This document shows positions 31,715-39,189 of a stretch of 64,000 nucleotides of DNA, in pieces. The stretch's first letter is position 1. Each line of letters starts with the position of its first letter. Origin of the DNA: Rhodococcus triatomae BKS 15-14. Lineage in GTDB: Bacteria; Actinomycetota; Actinomycetes; Mycobacteriales; Mycobacteriaceae. The notes beneath the pieces were generated by a model. It did no database searches and was not told the DNA's origin. It saw only the letters and a list, made by a program, of their open reading frames with translations. The stretch covers positions 248,001 to 312,000 of the forward strand of contig AODO01000069.1 in the NCBI GenBank assembly GCA_000341795.1, written 5' to 3'. A program made the position numbers and the translations under genes.

Positions 31715-31750
31715 GAATCCTCCCGGCGGAGTTCTCCGCCGGGAGGATTC
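31715..31750. terminator. Bidirectional stem-loop terminator
   Basis: Perfect 16-base arms (31715-31730 and 31735-31750) with a GTTC loop lie between the convergent aminoacyltransferase and rubredoxin genes. It can terminate both transcripts. Confidence 0.75.
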
Positions 31751-31778
31751 GTGGTCGGTCAGCCAATTTCTCTGTGTT

Positions 31779-31964
31779 CTAGTCGATCTCGGCCATGAAG
31801 AAGTCCGCCTTCGCGATGCCGCAGTCCGGACAGCACCAGTCGTCGGGGATGTCACTCCAGGCGGTTCCCGGCGCGATCCCCTCGTCCGGCCAGCCCAGTT
31901 CCTCGTCGTACACGAAGCCGCACTGCACGCACTGGAATCGCCGGAACCGCACCTGCGCCGTCAT
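31779..31964 (-). CDS. Rubredoxin
   Basis: This 61-residue protein is a complete rubredoxin. The iron ligands are C12 and C15 (CVQC) and C45 and C48 (CPDC), with the aromatic residues F18, Y19 and W43 and the [11 protein letters not shown] stretch usual in the family. It carries one electron. The ATG at 31964 overlaps the stop of the fatty-acid desaturase gene (ATGA), so the two are made together and the rubredoxin is the likely electron donor to the di-iron desaturase. Confidence 0.96.
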   Translation of the reverse strand: MTAQVRFRRFQCVQCGFVYDEELGWPDEGIAPGTAWSDIPDDWCCPDCGIAKADFFMAEID

Positions 31965-33046
31965 CGGAGCATCGGCTCCGCCTCGACACGAACCGCGCGA
32001 AGGTGCTTGACGATCTCGACGTAGGCACCGGCGATCGAGGTCTCGTGGATCGGCAGTCCCGCTGCCGCACAGTGTCTGAGGACGATCGGGTGCACCTTCC
32101 GCAGGTTCGGCTGGGGCATCGACGGGAACAGGTGGTGCTCGACCTGGTAGTTCAGGCCGCCGTACAGGTAGTCGACGATGCGGCCGCCGCGGATGTTGCG
32201 GGCCGTCACGACCTGACGAGTCATCCAGTCGAGGGTCTCCTCGTCGGACCGGACGGGCATGCCCTTGTGGTTCGGCGCGAAGATCATGCCGCCGTACAAC
32301 CCGGTCACCCCGTGGTGAACGGCAACGAAGGCCAGTCCCATCCCGAATCCGAGCACGGTGAAGACGGCGGTGAAGTACAGCACCGTGTGCACGATGATCA
32401 GCGCACCCTCGAGCACCGGGCGGCGGACCGTGCGGGCAGTGATGGCGCGGAAACTGACCACCCGGAGCCCGAGCGACTCGAGAATCGCCATCGGGAAGAA
32501 GACCTTCTCCTGATGCCGAATGATGAACCGGCGCGCCGAGCTCATCGGTTGATCGGCCTGCTCAGGGGTGAAGATCGCCTTCCGACGGACGATGTCGGTG
32601 TCGCGTTCGATGTGGTTCGGATTGCTGTGGTGGCGGTTGTGGTGGTTGATCCACCACTCGTAGCTCGCACCGAGCAGCAGGTTTCCGTGCAGGTATCCGA
32701 GTACCTCCCGACCCCTGCGGGTACGGGTCACCTGGTGGTGGCCGACGTCGTGGCCGATCAATCCGATCTGCACGTAGCAGAACGCCATGAACACCGCGAC
32801 CACGAGCTGCCACCAGCTGCGCCCGATGACGAAGAAGGCGACCCACGCCGCTCCGAGCATGAGCAGGTTCACGGTGACCTTCACCGTGTAGTGCCGTCGG
32901 CGGAGGTCGAGCAGGCCGGCCGCACGAACCTCCTTCTGGAGCGCGGGAAACGCCGACTCCCTCGGAGCGACGGTTCCGGACCGGTCCGCCTCCGCGATGG
33001 GATCGGGGACCTCGGTCGCGAGGAGTCGCTCGTAGTTGACCGTCAT
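31961..33046 (-). CDS. Membrane di-iron fatty acid desaturase
   Basis: This 361-residue membrane protein has the three histidine boxes of acyl desaturases: HDVGHH (99-104), HHNRHH (135-140) and a C-terminal QVEHHLF with the extra His needed for the di-iron site. Hydrophobic segments near 60-95 and 210-245 bracket the boxes as in DesA3-type and front-end desaturases. The ATG at 33046 follows GGAAGG at eight bases. Known actinobacterial DesA3 takes electrons from a flavin oxidoreductase with a ferredoxin domain; here a rubredoxin gene is coupled instead. The double bond position cannot be predicted. Confidence 0.93.
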   Translation of the reverse strand: MTVNYERLLATEVPDPIAEADRSGTVAPRESAFPALQKEVRAAGLLDLRRRHYTVKVTVNLLMLGAAWVAFFVIGRSWWQLVVAVFMAFCYVQIGLIGHDVGHHQVTRTRRGREVLGYLHGNLLLGASYEWWINHHNRHHSNPNHIERDTDIVRRKAIFTPEQADQPMSSARRFIIRHQEKVFFPMAILESLGLRVVSFRAITARTVRRPVLEGALIIVHTVLYFTAVFTVLGFGMGLAFVAVHHGVTGLYGGMIFAPNHKGMPVRSDEETLDWMTRQVVTARNIRGGRIVDYLYGGLNYQVEHHLFPSMPQPNLRKVHPIVLRHCAAAGLPIHETSIAGAYVEIVKHLRAVRVEAEPMLR

Positions 33047-33208
33047 GGAGAGAACCTTCCGTTGATCGGCATGGTGATACACGAGTGCGTGTGCCCGGAC
33101 GAGTCACGGGAACCGGCGTTCCGATCAGCTCACCGCCCGGGCACTCGAGCGCCCATCGTTCCGGGTCGCCCTGACATGTGAATGAGTCTCGGGCGGCGAG
33201 CTTTCAGC

Positions 33209-33226
33209 GTCCCGCCTCGGCGGGAC
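33209..33226. repeat. Short GC-rich inverted repeat
   Basis: GTCCCGCC-tc-GGCGGGAC is a perfect 18-base dyad in the 268-base gap before the desaturase start. It may be an operator or a stray hairpin; I cannot tell which. Confidence 0.35.
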
Positions 33227-33267
33227 CGACGAACCAGCCGCGCTCTCGCGGGGGCGGGACAGCACGA

Positions 33268-33298
33268 AGGCCGGCTCCGTCGAATGACGTGCCGGCCT
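33268..33298 (-). terminator. Stem-loop after the SRPBCC gene
   Basis: AGGCCGGC (33268-33275) and GCCGGCCT (33291-33298) pair perfectly 17 bases beyond the stop of the minus-strand SRPBCC gene. Confidence 0.5.
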
Positions 33299-33314
33299 CC
33301 GGGTGTGTGCGGTG

Positions 33315-33785
33315 TCAGGGCTGCGCGGGGTTCCTGACGGACGCGTAGTACTCGCCGACGACCCTGGTCATGTTGTCGCGGGTGTTGTTCGCGTTCGCGC
33401 GGACGATGGGTTCGATAGCCTTCTCCATGGCACGGCCCGCGACACCGCCGGGCAGCTCGAAGAGCATCTCGACCTGGACCTCGGAGTGCTCGTCGTCGAC
33501 CTTCGAGAACCGGTACGTCGTGGTGAGGTCGACGCCCTGGATCGACTTGTACACGGCGAGTGAATTCTCTTCCCACGTCACGGTTTCGACGGTGGAGTTC
33601 ATCGTCGACGGTCCGATCTTCATGGCACCGTCGAAGGATGCGCCGAGACCCTTCTCCAACGAGCCGGTCGGCGTGTAGCTGACCATGCCGTGCATGTACT
33701 TCACGGCGTTCCGGTAGTCGCTGAAGTACTCCCATGCCACCTGGACGGGCGCTGCGCAGGGCGCGACGAAGACAATCTCGAGCAT
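33315..33785 (-). CDS. SRPBCC/START-like protein
   Basis: This 156-residue protein starts with the SRPBCC pattern of a first strand and helix (IVFVAPCAAPVQVAWEYFSDYRNAVKYMHGM), followed by a WEENSLAVYKSIQGVDLTTTYRF strand region and a long terminal helix. The ATG at 33785 follows AGAGG. It binds a hydrophobic ligand in this fold family; no catalytic claim can be made. It lies just downstream of the tRNA-like RNA, on the same strand, and is separated from the desaturase pair by a hairpin. Confidence 0.78.
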   Translation of the reverse strand: MLEIVFVAPCAAPVQVAWEYFSDYRNAVKYMHGMVSYTPTGSLEKGLGASFDGAMKIGPSTMNSTVETVTWEENSLAVYKSIQGVDLTTTYRFSKVDDEHSEVQVEMLFELPGGVAGRAMEKAIEPIVRANANNTRDNMTRVVGEYYASVRNPAQP

Positions 33786-33854
33786 CGGCTGGACCTCTCG
33801 TGTGGCGGGTGACCAACGGCCGACGTTTCTGCCGGCGAGTTCTCGGAGCAGGTG

Positions 33855-33941
33855 CGGAAGGGGCAGGATTCGAACCTGCGCAGGGTGTGAGCCCTGATCG
33901 GGTTGCCCCGATCCTCGTTCGGCCTCTTCGAGTACCCTTCC
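33855..33941 (-). ncRNA. tRNA-like RNA without a normal anticodon arm
   Basis: Read on the minus strand, this 87-base element folds like a class II tRNA at both ends. It has a 7-bp acceptor stem (GGAAGGG with CCCTTCC), a two-base link, a 4-bp D stem with an 11-base loop containing GG, and a perfect 5-bp T arm with loop TTCGAAT. Where the anticodon arm should be there is an 18-base hairpin with 7-bp arms closed by a GCAA tetraloop (33896-33913). A 5-bp hairpin with a six-base loop (33881-33896) takes the place of the variable arm. No U33-anticodon loop can be drawn. No CCA is encoded. Intact stems argue against simple decay, but a degenerate Ser/Leu/Sec-type tRNA is possible. Confidence 0.6.
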
Positions 33942-33995
33942 TCGCCGAGCGGTTCCCCTGCTCGACGAGTCGAGAGTAGCGAGTGGGTTCTGAAA

Positions 33996-34031
33996 CGCGC
34001 CTGAACTCGGATCCCGGTGAGTTCAGGCGCG
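33996..34031 (-). terminator. Stem-loop after the ketosteroid-isomerase-like gene
   Basis: Perfect 13-base arms (33996-34008 and 34019-34031) with a 10-base loop lie 57 bases beyond the stop at 34089. It would separate that transcript from the tRNA-like element, which must then use its own promoter in 33942-33995. Confidence 0.65.
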
Positions 34032-34088
34032 CGTACGTCCTCGAAAACGTGCTGTAGACAGCGTTTTTGCGCGTCCGGTGTCGAACGG

Positions 34089-34484
34089 CTAGCCGCTGCT
34101 CGACACGTCGGCGGGTGCCCAGATCGCGCGCATGCTGGTGATCCGAGCCTGGTCGTCGAACGTCATGACGTCGATCGGATCGATGGTGACAGTCTTGTCA
34201 CCGGTCTCGGTCACGACACGGAAGTGGAATGCCGCGACGTTTCCCGCGACACGGACCGTCAGCAGTTCCGTGGTGTTGCGGACGTTGTCGAGGGCCGCGT
34301 AGAACGCAGCGATCTGGTCCCGTCCGGTCTTCGGTTCGGTGCCGGCGGGATCCTCGACGGTCGCGTCGTCCGCGTAGAGCGCGACGATGTCGGCGGACCC
34401 TCCGCTCGCGATCGCGTCGAGGTAGCGGGTCACGGTGTCGCGGATGCGGGTGGCGAGGAGGTCGGCGGTGCTCTCTGGTGACAT
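34089..34484 (-). CDS. Ketosteroid-isomerase-like (NTF2 fold) protein
   Basis: This 131-residue protein has the delta-5-3-ketosteroid isomerase layout: an N-terminal helix with a Tyr (VTRYLDAIASGG), the acidic catalytic position in DDATVEDPAGTEP, and IDVMTFDDQARITSMRAIW with a further Asp. These correspond to the Tyr, Asp and Asp of the classical enzyme. A close paralogue is encoded at 49390-49764. The ATG at 34484 has no strong binding site; a GTG at 34505 is the alternative. The neighbouring flavin reductase and steroid-type flavoprotein dehydrogenase support a steroid or cyclic-ketone link. Confidence 0.82.
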   Translation of the reverse strand: MSPESTADLLATRIRDTVTRYLDAIASGGSADIVALYADDATVEDPAGTEPKTGRDQIAAFYAALDNVRNTTELLTVRVAGNVAAFHFRVVTETGDKTVTIDPIDVMTFDDQARITSMRAIWAPADVSSSG

Positions 34485-34615
34485 GCCGCGTGACGGTAGT
34501 GCCACGACCGGACGGGAGCGCCGCCCTTCCCGCCCAACGGGACGCGGCAGCGCCTGCGTCCCGCCGGGTGCGGGGCGGAGCGAACGTCGGTGAGCGTTGA
34601 CGTCGCTCGCGAACG

Positions 34616-35134
34616 TCAGTGAGCGTTGAAATCGCCGAAGCCGCCCTTGAAGAACAGCAGCGGTTCGCGGTCGACGTCGGCGGTGAGATCGGTGATGCGA
34701 GCGATGACGATGGTGTGATCACCGGCATCGTGCTCGACCTCGACCGTCGCGTCGATACGCGCGAGGGTGCCGTCGATGGCGGGGGCGCCGTTGGCGGCGG
34801 GAGCCCAGGAGACACCGTCGAACTTGTCGGCACCGCTGACGGCGAAGCCGGACGCGATCGCCTTCTGGTCGTGTGCGAGGACGTTGATGCACAGGTGACG
34901 CGCCTCACGCAGCAGCGGCCAGCTCGTGGACTTCTTGGTCGGGCAGAAGGACACGAAGGGCGGCTCGAGGGAGAGCGAGACCACGGACTGGCAGGTGAAC
35001 CCGTGAGGGCGTTCTCCGTCGTGCGCCGTGATGACGGCGACGCCGGTGCAGAAGTGCCCCATCACCTGGCGCAGGGTCGCTGCGTCGGGACCGGACAACT
35101 CGGCATGTTCGGCGAGCGTGGGTTCGGCACTCAT
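34616..35134 (-). CDS. Flavin reductase-like FMN-binding protein (HsaB/HpaC type)
   Basis: This 172-residue protein matches short-chain flavin reductases of two-component monooxygenases: LRQVMGHFCTGVAVITAHDGERPHGFTCQSVVSLSLEPPFVSF, with the FMN-phosphate region following, and CINVLAHDQ. Only the pattern is cited. Such enzymes reduce FMN or FAD with NADH and feed a partner oxygenase, for example HsaB in cholesterol ring degradation. No partner oxygenase gene is adjacent here. The ATG at 35134 follows GAGGAACC. Confidence 0.88.
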   Translation of the reverse strand: MSAEPTLAEHAELSGPDAATLRQVMGHFCTGVAVITAHDGERPHGFTCQSVVSLSLEPPFVSFCPTKKSTSWPLLREARHLCINVLAHDQKAIASGFAVSGADKFDGVSWAPAANGAPAIDGTLARIDATVEVEHDAGDHTIVIARITDLTADVDREPLLFFKGGFGDFNAH

Positions 35135-35240
35135 GTGGTTCCTCCTGACGAATCTGACCTCGACAGGATGCGTGACCTGCCTGCGCTGCGCCAGGGCATG
35201 TCCCGGCCAGTGGTCTCGACGATACTGGCCCGCCGTCTCG

Positions 35241-35510
35241 TCAGGTCGGGCTCTCGTGCATCACCGACTTGTAGCCCCTGGCTCCTGCGCGTTCGACCGA
35301 TGCCTTGACGAGACCGAACACCGCGCCCTGGATCGCCGCGGCCGCCAGCACCGCCCACACCGATCGCGACAGGTCGTTCGCGTCGGGTACCGATTCGTCG
35401 TCGCCGACGCGCTTCCAGACCCCCTTGAACACGAGGCCGGCCAGGATGCCTCCGAGCACGCTCGTGGCGAGCGAGACAGGCGTGTAGATCGCCTTCGACT
35501 TCACACTCAT
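35241..35510 (-). CDS. DUF4235 small membrane protein
   Basis: This 89-residue protein has two hydrophobic segments (about residues 14-30 and 50-67) separated by a charged loop VWKRVGDDESVPDANDLSRS, and a conserved end VERAGARGYKSV. The pattern is that of DUF4235, common in actinobacteria and of unknown function. The ATG at 35510 follows GAGGACC. It may share a transcript with the flavoprotein gene upstream. Confidence 0.8.
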   Translation of the reverse strand: MSVKSKAIYTPVSLATSVLGGILAGLVFKGVWKRVGDDESVPDANDLSRSVWAVLAAAAIQGAVFGLVKASVERAGARGYKSVMHESPT

Positions 35511-35579
35511 GGTGGTCCTCCAACTCCGTCGTCGATGTGCCGGTACCCGAATGGGGCACCGGTGAAACACGGCGACGGC

Positions 35580-37055
35580 TCAGGCCCCGGCAGCTGCTCG
35601 TCCGGCCCGTCGCCCGAAGAAGCTGCCGTCGCCCAGCGATGCGCCGCTCGCGTAGCCACCGGCGCAGACGCCCGCGGTGCACCGGCCCGCGGCGAACAGT
35701 CCGGGGATCGGCTCACCGGTGACGTGCAGTACCTCGGAGTCGACGCTGGTCCGCAGCCCACCGAGGGTGAATCCGCCTGTCATGCCGCGCAGGTCGACGG
35801 CAGCGACGGGGGATCCGATGGGCCTGACCCATTCGGGCTTCTTCCCGAACAGCGGATCCTCGCCTCCGGCCGCGTGCCGGTTGTAGACCTCGACGGTGGC
35901 CTGCAGGGCGCCGGCGGGCAGACCCATCTCGGCTTCGAGTTCGGGGACGGTCTCCGCGACCCACTTCGGCTGGTGCCGCAGCTGCGGGCTGGACGTGGGG
36001 CGGGACAGCCCCTCCTCGTACGCGGCCTCGTCGATGACCAGGTACGCCTTGTTGTCGTTCTCGATCAGTGTCGCCTGGCCGACCCGGCCCGGGTACGTGT
36101 CCTCGTTGATGTACCGCTGACCGCGGCCGTTGACCAGGATGCCGCGCACGAACAGCTGCGGATCGCAGAAGAACGCGACCTCGGTGGCGTCCATGTGAGC
36201 GAGGTCGGCGCCGAGCGCCTGCGCCATCCGGATCGCGCGGCCGTCGTGCTCCTCGATCGACGCCGCGGGGCGGCCCTTCAGCCGCGGCGCGTACGACTCC
36301 ACCATCGTGTCGTTGTAGGCGAAGCTGCCGGTGGCGAGGACCACGCCGCGGCGGGCGCGGATCGTGACGTCCTTGCCGAAGCGCTTCGCGGCGATGCCGA
36401 CGACGCGGCCCTCCTCGTCGGTGATCAGCGTCTGCACCCGCATGTCGTACTCGGCGCGCACGCCGAGCGCGGCGGCGGTGTCGGTGAGCGGCTTCATCAG
36501 CATGTAACCGCCGCCCTGTTCGCCGGTTCGCTTGTCCGACATCTGCGGGACGTGTCCACGCGGCGCGGGCGGAATGGTCGCGTTGAACGGTGCCGCGTTC
36601 TCGCCGCCGGTGTACTGCAGTCCGTCGTCGCCCGGCGGCTCCCAGCCCGGCTCCCCCCAGAACGACTCCTTGAACGGCACCCCGATCTCGTCGGCCAGCC
36701 AGTGGTAGTGGTCGACGCTGCCCTCGCAGTAGGCGTCGATCTTGTCCTCGTCCACGCCGGGGCCGAGTGCGGCCTTCATGAAGGCCTTCATCGCGTCGAC
36801 GGTGTCGTCGAATCCGCACGCCTTCTGCAGCGGGGTGCCGCCGCCCATGTAGATGAAGCCACCGGACATCGCGGCGGCGCCACCCCAGCCACCGGTCCGC
36901 TCGAGGACGAGCACGTCGGCACCGGCCTGCGCGGCCGCAACCGCGGCCGCGGCGCCGGCCACGCCGAAGCCCGCGACGACCACGTCGGCCTCGTGGTCCC
37001 AGTGCTCGATCCCCGTCGCTGTCCGGGGCCGCACGTCGTCCGAATTGTCAGCCAT
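35580..37055 (-). CDS. FAD-dependent 3-ketosteroid dehydrogenase-like flavoprotein
   Basis: This 491-residue enzyme has the fumarate-reductase/KstD-type FAD fold: VVVAGFGVAGAAAAVAAAQAG followed by ERTGGWGGAAAMSGG, and the C-terminal GLFAAGRCTAGVCAGGYASGASLGDGSFFGR. It resembles the steroid-type dehydrogenases of this superfamily in mycobacteria and rhodococci, but the delta-1 catalytic Tyr set cannot be verified by eye. The ATG at 37055 follows AAAGG; an in-frame ATG at 37079 is possible. It is divergent from the MaoC-like gene across a region dominated by a 47-base inverted repeat (37151-37197). Confidence 0.85.
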   Translation of the reverse strand: MADNSDDVRPRTATGIEHWDHEADVVVAGFGVAGAAAAVAAAQAGADVLVLERTGGWGGAAAMSGGFIYMGGGTPLQKACGFDDTVDAMKAFMKAALGPGVDEDKIDAYCEGSVDHYHWLADEIGVPFKESFWGEPGWEPPGDDGLQYTGGENAAPFNATIPPAPRGHVPQMSDKRTGEQGGGYMLMKPLTDTAAALGVRAEYDMRVQTLITDEEGRVVGIAAKRFGKDVTIRARRGVVLATGSFAYNDTMVESYAPRLKGRPAASIEEHDGRAIRMAQALGADLAHMDATEVAFFCDPQLFVRGILVNGRGQRYINEDTYPGRVGQATLIENDNKAYLVIDEAAYEEGLSRPTSSPQLRHQPKWVAETVPELEAEMGLPAGALQATVEVYNRHAAGGEDPLFGKKPEWVRPIGSPVAAVDLRGMTGGFTLGGLRTSVDSEVLHVTGEPIPGLFAAGRCTAGVCAGGYASGASLGDGSFFGRRAGRAAAGA

Positions 37056-37150
37056 TGCAGTGCCTTTCGGTTCGTCCATGACACGTCCCGTCGGGTCCTC
37101 CGGGACGGTTGGGTTCCGATCTACCGGACGGCCGCGAGAACCGAACCACA

Positions 37151-37197
37151 CGTTCCCACCCATCGGGAGCAGGTGCTCCTCCCGATGGGTGGGAACG
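37151..37197. promoter_or_regulatory. Large inverted repeat in a divergent promoter
   Basis: Perfect 19-base arms (37151-37169 and 37179-37197) flank a nine-base spacer, centred 119 bases from the flavoprotein start and 81 bases from the MaoC-like start. The arms contain CCCACCCATCGGG and its complement, related to the GGGTAGG-type boxes near mno. It may be an operator for both directions or form a cruciform. Confidence 0.6.
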
Positions 37198-37254
37198 GTC
37201 GGGTACTCCCCACGCCGCCGGGCCTACCGTCGGATTCCTATCGGGAGGAGCGTC

Positions 37255-37815
37255 ATGGACACACTGCAGGCGCAACGATTCGTCGTGGACGGTGACCGCA
37301 TCCGTGCCTTCGCCGACGCCACCGGCTGCTCGCATCGTGCGTACCGCGAGTCGCGGGCCGTCGTCCCGCCGACCTACCTGTGCGGCACCGACGGTCTCGC
37401 CGGACCGGACGGTGTCACGCCCGAGCGGGACTGCCGCTTCTTCCGCACACCCCCGCGGGCGGGCGATCTGCTCACCGTGACGGTGCGGGCAGGCGACCAC
37501 GACCGTCTCACCGAGTACCGGGACGCCGACGGCCTGCTGATCGCCGACGCCTGGATCCAGGGGTCGGGCGACGACACCGGGGTCGTCGGGGTGCTCGCGG
37601 ACTACGCCACCGGATGGCTCGGTGCCGAGTCGGTGCGCCGGTTCCGCACCCGGCTCCTGGCGCCGGTGCCCACCGCGAACCTCGCGTGCACCGGCGAGGT
37701 GGTGCAGGAGTACACCGCGGACGGCGAGGCCCGCATCGACGTCGTCGTGACGGCCGCCGGACCCGGCGGGTCCGTCGTCGCCCGGGCCTGGGCGACGTTC
37801 GCGCGCGCCGCCTGA
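37255..37815 (+). CDS. MaoC-like hot-dog fold protein
   Basis: This 186-residue protein looks like a MaoC-type hydratase with two hot-dog halves: an N-terminal FAS1-type part (VDGDRIRAFADATGCSHRAYRESRAVVPPTYL) and a C-terminal part (CTGEVVQEYTADGEARIDVVVTAAGPGG). Enoyl-CoA or acyl-ester hydration is typical for the family. The hydratase catalytic Asp-His motif is not clearly kept, so it may be a thioester-binding relative. The ATG at 37255 follows GGGAGGAG. A PucR regulator gene follows. Confidence 0.75.
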   Translation: MDTLQAQRFVVDGDRIRAFADATGCSHRAYRESRAVVPPTYLCGTDGLAGPDGVTPERDCRFFRTPPRAGDLLTVTVRAGDHDRLTEYRDADGLLIADAWIQGSGDDTGVVGVLADYATGWLGAESVRRFRTRLLAPVPTANLACTGEVVQEYTADGEARIDVVVTAAGPGGSVVARAWATFARAA

Positions 37816-37881
37816 CCCGAGGCGCTTCCGGCGGGGCGGTCCGCGCCGCTACCCTGGTCGCACACAGGGGTCGGGGGTGAG

Positions 37882-39081
37882 ATGTCGGGACCGCTATCGT
37901 CCGAGAGCGACGCGCGCCGGCAGTTCGACGCGCTGCTCGGCGACGTCGTCGGCCGCGACGACCAGCTCACCGCGCTCGCCGCGGCGGCGGACGAGCAGAT
38001 CGTCGAGTCGGTCCCCGAACTGGACACGACCGAACTGCGACGGGCGCTCGCCGCCTGCACACGGTCCCTGGCCCGGGCCATGCTGCCCGGGCTGTCCAGC
38101 GGCACGACACCCGCCACGCTGCCCGACGCGGTGTACGAGTTCGTCGAGGTCCTCGTCGACAACGACCTGGACCTCCCCGTTCTGCTGCGCACCTGCCGGG
38201 CGGGGCAGAACGCGACCGTACGCGGGCTGATGGATGCGCTCGAACGGCGCACGACCGACGTTCCGCCGCAGCTGCTCCTGCACGTCGCCTCCTTCACCGC
38301 CGACTGGGCGGGGTCGACGGCGGAGACCCTCTCGGCGACCTTCGGCCGGGGGGACGGCGGTGGTGGGTTCGCCGCCCGCCGCGAGCGGGCGGTCCGGACG
38401 GTTCTCGGGGGCGGGCCTCTCGACGCCGCGCAGATCGAATCCCGCCTCGGTTATCGGCTGGGTGGCGTGCATCACGGCTTCGTGGTGTGGCGCGGTGACG
38501 GTGACCGCGACCTCGTGGCGCTCGCGAGGGCACTCGCGGGTGCGGACGTCCCTGTGCTGGCGGTCGAGGCCGCGGGCGGCACCGTGTGGGGATGGATCGG
38601 GTGCGGTTCCCCGGATCACGGCGGCTGCCTCGCCCGCGTGGACCTCGACGGAACCGGATCGATGGTCGCGCTGGGTCCGCCGCTGCCCGGAATCGACGGA
38701 TTCAGGAGCAGCCACCGGCAGGCCGTGGCAGCGCAGTCGGTGGCGATTCGGGCGGGAATGCGCGAGCGGGTGGTGGATTTCCGCGACGTCGAGATCGAGT
38801 ACCTGTGCAGCCGCGACGTTCCGTCGATGACCGACTTCGTGGCCCGCGAACTCGGCGCCCTCGGCGACGACCCGAAGCTCGTCGACACCTTGGGGGCATA
38901 CCTGACGAGCGGGTGCAGCGTCGAAGCCGCCGCGCGCCGGCTTCGTGTGCACCGCAACACCGTTCGCTATCGACTCGAGCACGTGGAACAGGCTCTCGGG
39001 CATCCGGTCGAGCACCGCAGACTCGAACTCGAGCTGGCGATCCGGTGCGCGCGAACCTTCGACGTGCCGAGGTCCAGCTAG
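37882..39081 (+). CDS. PucR/CdaR-type transcription regulator
   Basis: This 399-residue regulator has a poorly conserved N-terminal sensor half, a GGDEF-like middle (LGYRLGGVHHGFVVWRGD) and the PucR helix-turn-helix at the C-terminus: LVDTLGAYLTSGCSVEAAARRLRVHRNTVRYRLEHVEQALG. The ATG at 37882 follows GGGGGTGAG. Regulators of this type control catabolic operons in response to their substrate. The next gene, an aldehyde dehydrogenase on the same strand 108 bases on, is a likely target, and possibly mno. Confidence 0.9.
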   Translation: MSGPLSSESDARRQFDALLGDVVGRDDQLTALAAAADEQIVESVPELDTTELRRALAACTRSLARAMLPGLSSGTTPATLPDAVYEFVEVLVDNDLDLPVLLRTCRAGQNATVRGLMDALERRTTDVPPQLLLHVASFTADWAGSTAETLSATFGRGDGGGGFAARRERAVRTVLGGGPLDAAQIESRLGYRLGGVHHGFVVWRGDGDRDLVALARALAGADVPVLAVEAAGGTVWGWIGCGSPDHGGCLARVDLDGTGSMVALGPPLPGIDGFRSSHRQAVAAQSVAIRAGMRERVVDFRDVEIEYLCSRDVPSMTDFVARELGALGDDPKLVDTLGAYLTSGCSVEAAARRLRVHRNTVRYRLEHVEQALGHPVEHRRLELELAIRCARTFDVPRSS

Positions 39082-39189
39082 CCCGGTGCGGACGCGGCCG
39101 GTCGGCGCCCGCCGACTGGGCGGCGCGCACAGCGTCGTTGGACGAACTGGACGAGACGCGGGTGACGAGTCCGTGACAGCGTTCCGGGG

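Noticed and set aside
33855-33941. Ordinary tRNA-Leu, -Ser or -Sec gene
   Set aside because: No five-pair anticodon stem with seven-base loop and U33 can be drawn in the proper position. The acceptor stem has seven, not eight, pairs as in tRNA-Sec, and the fold puts a GCAA tetraloop where the anticodon should be.
33734-33979. Plus-strand open frame across the tRNA-like element
   Set aside because: There is no ribosome binding site, the frame overlaps a structured RNA, and it shows no protein similarity that I recognise.
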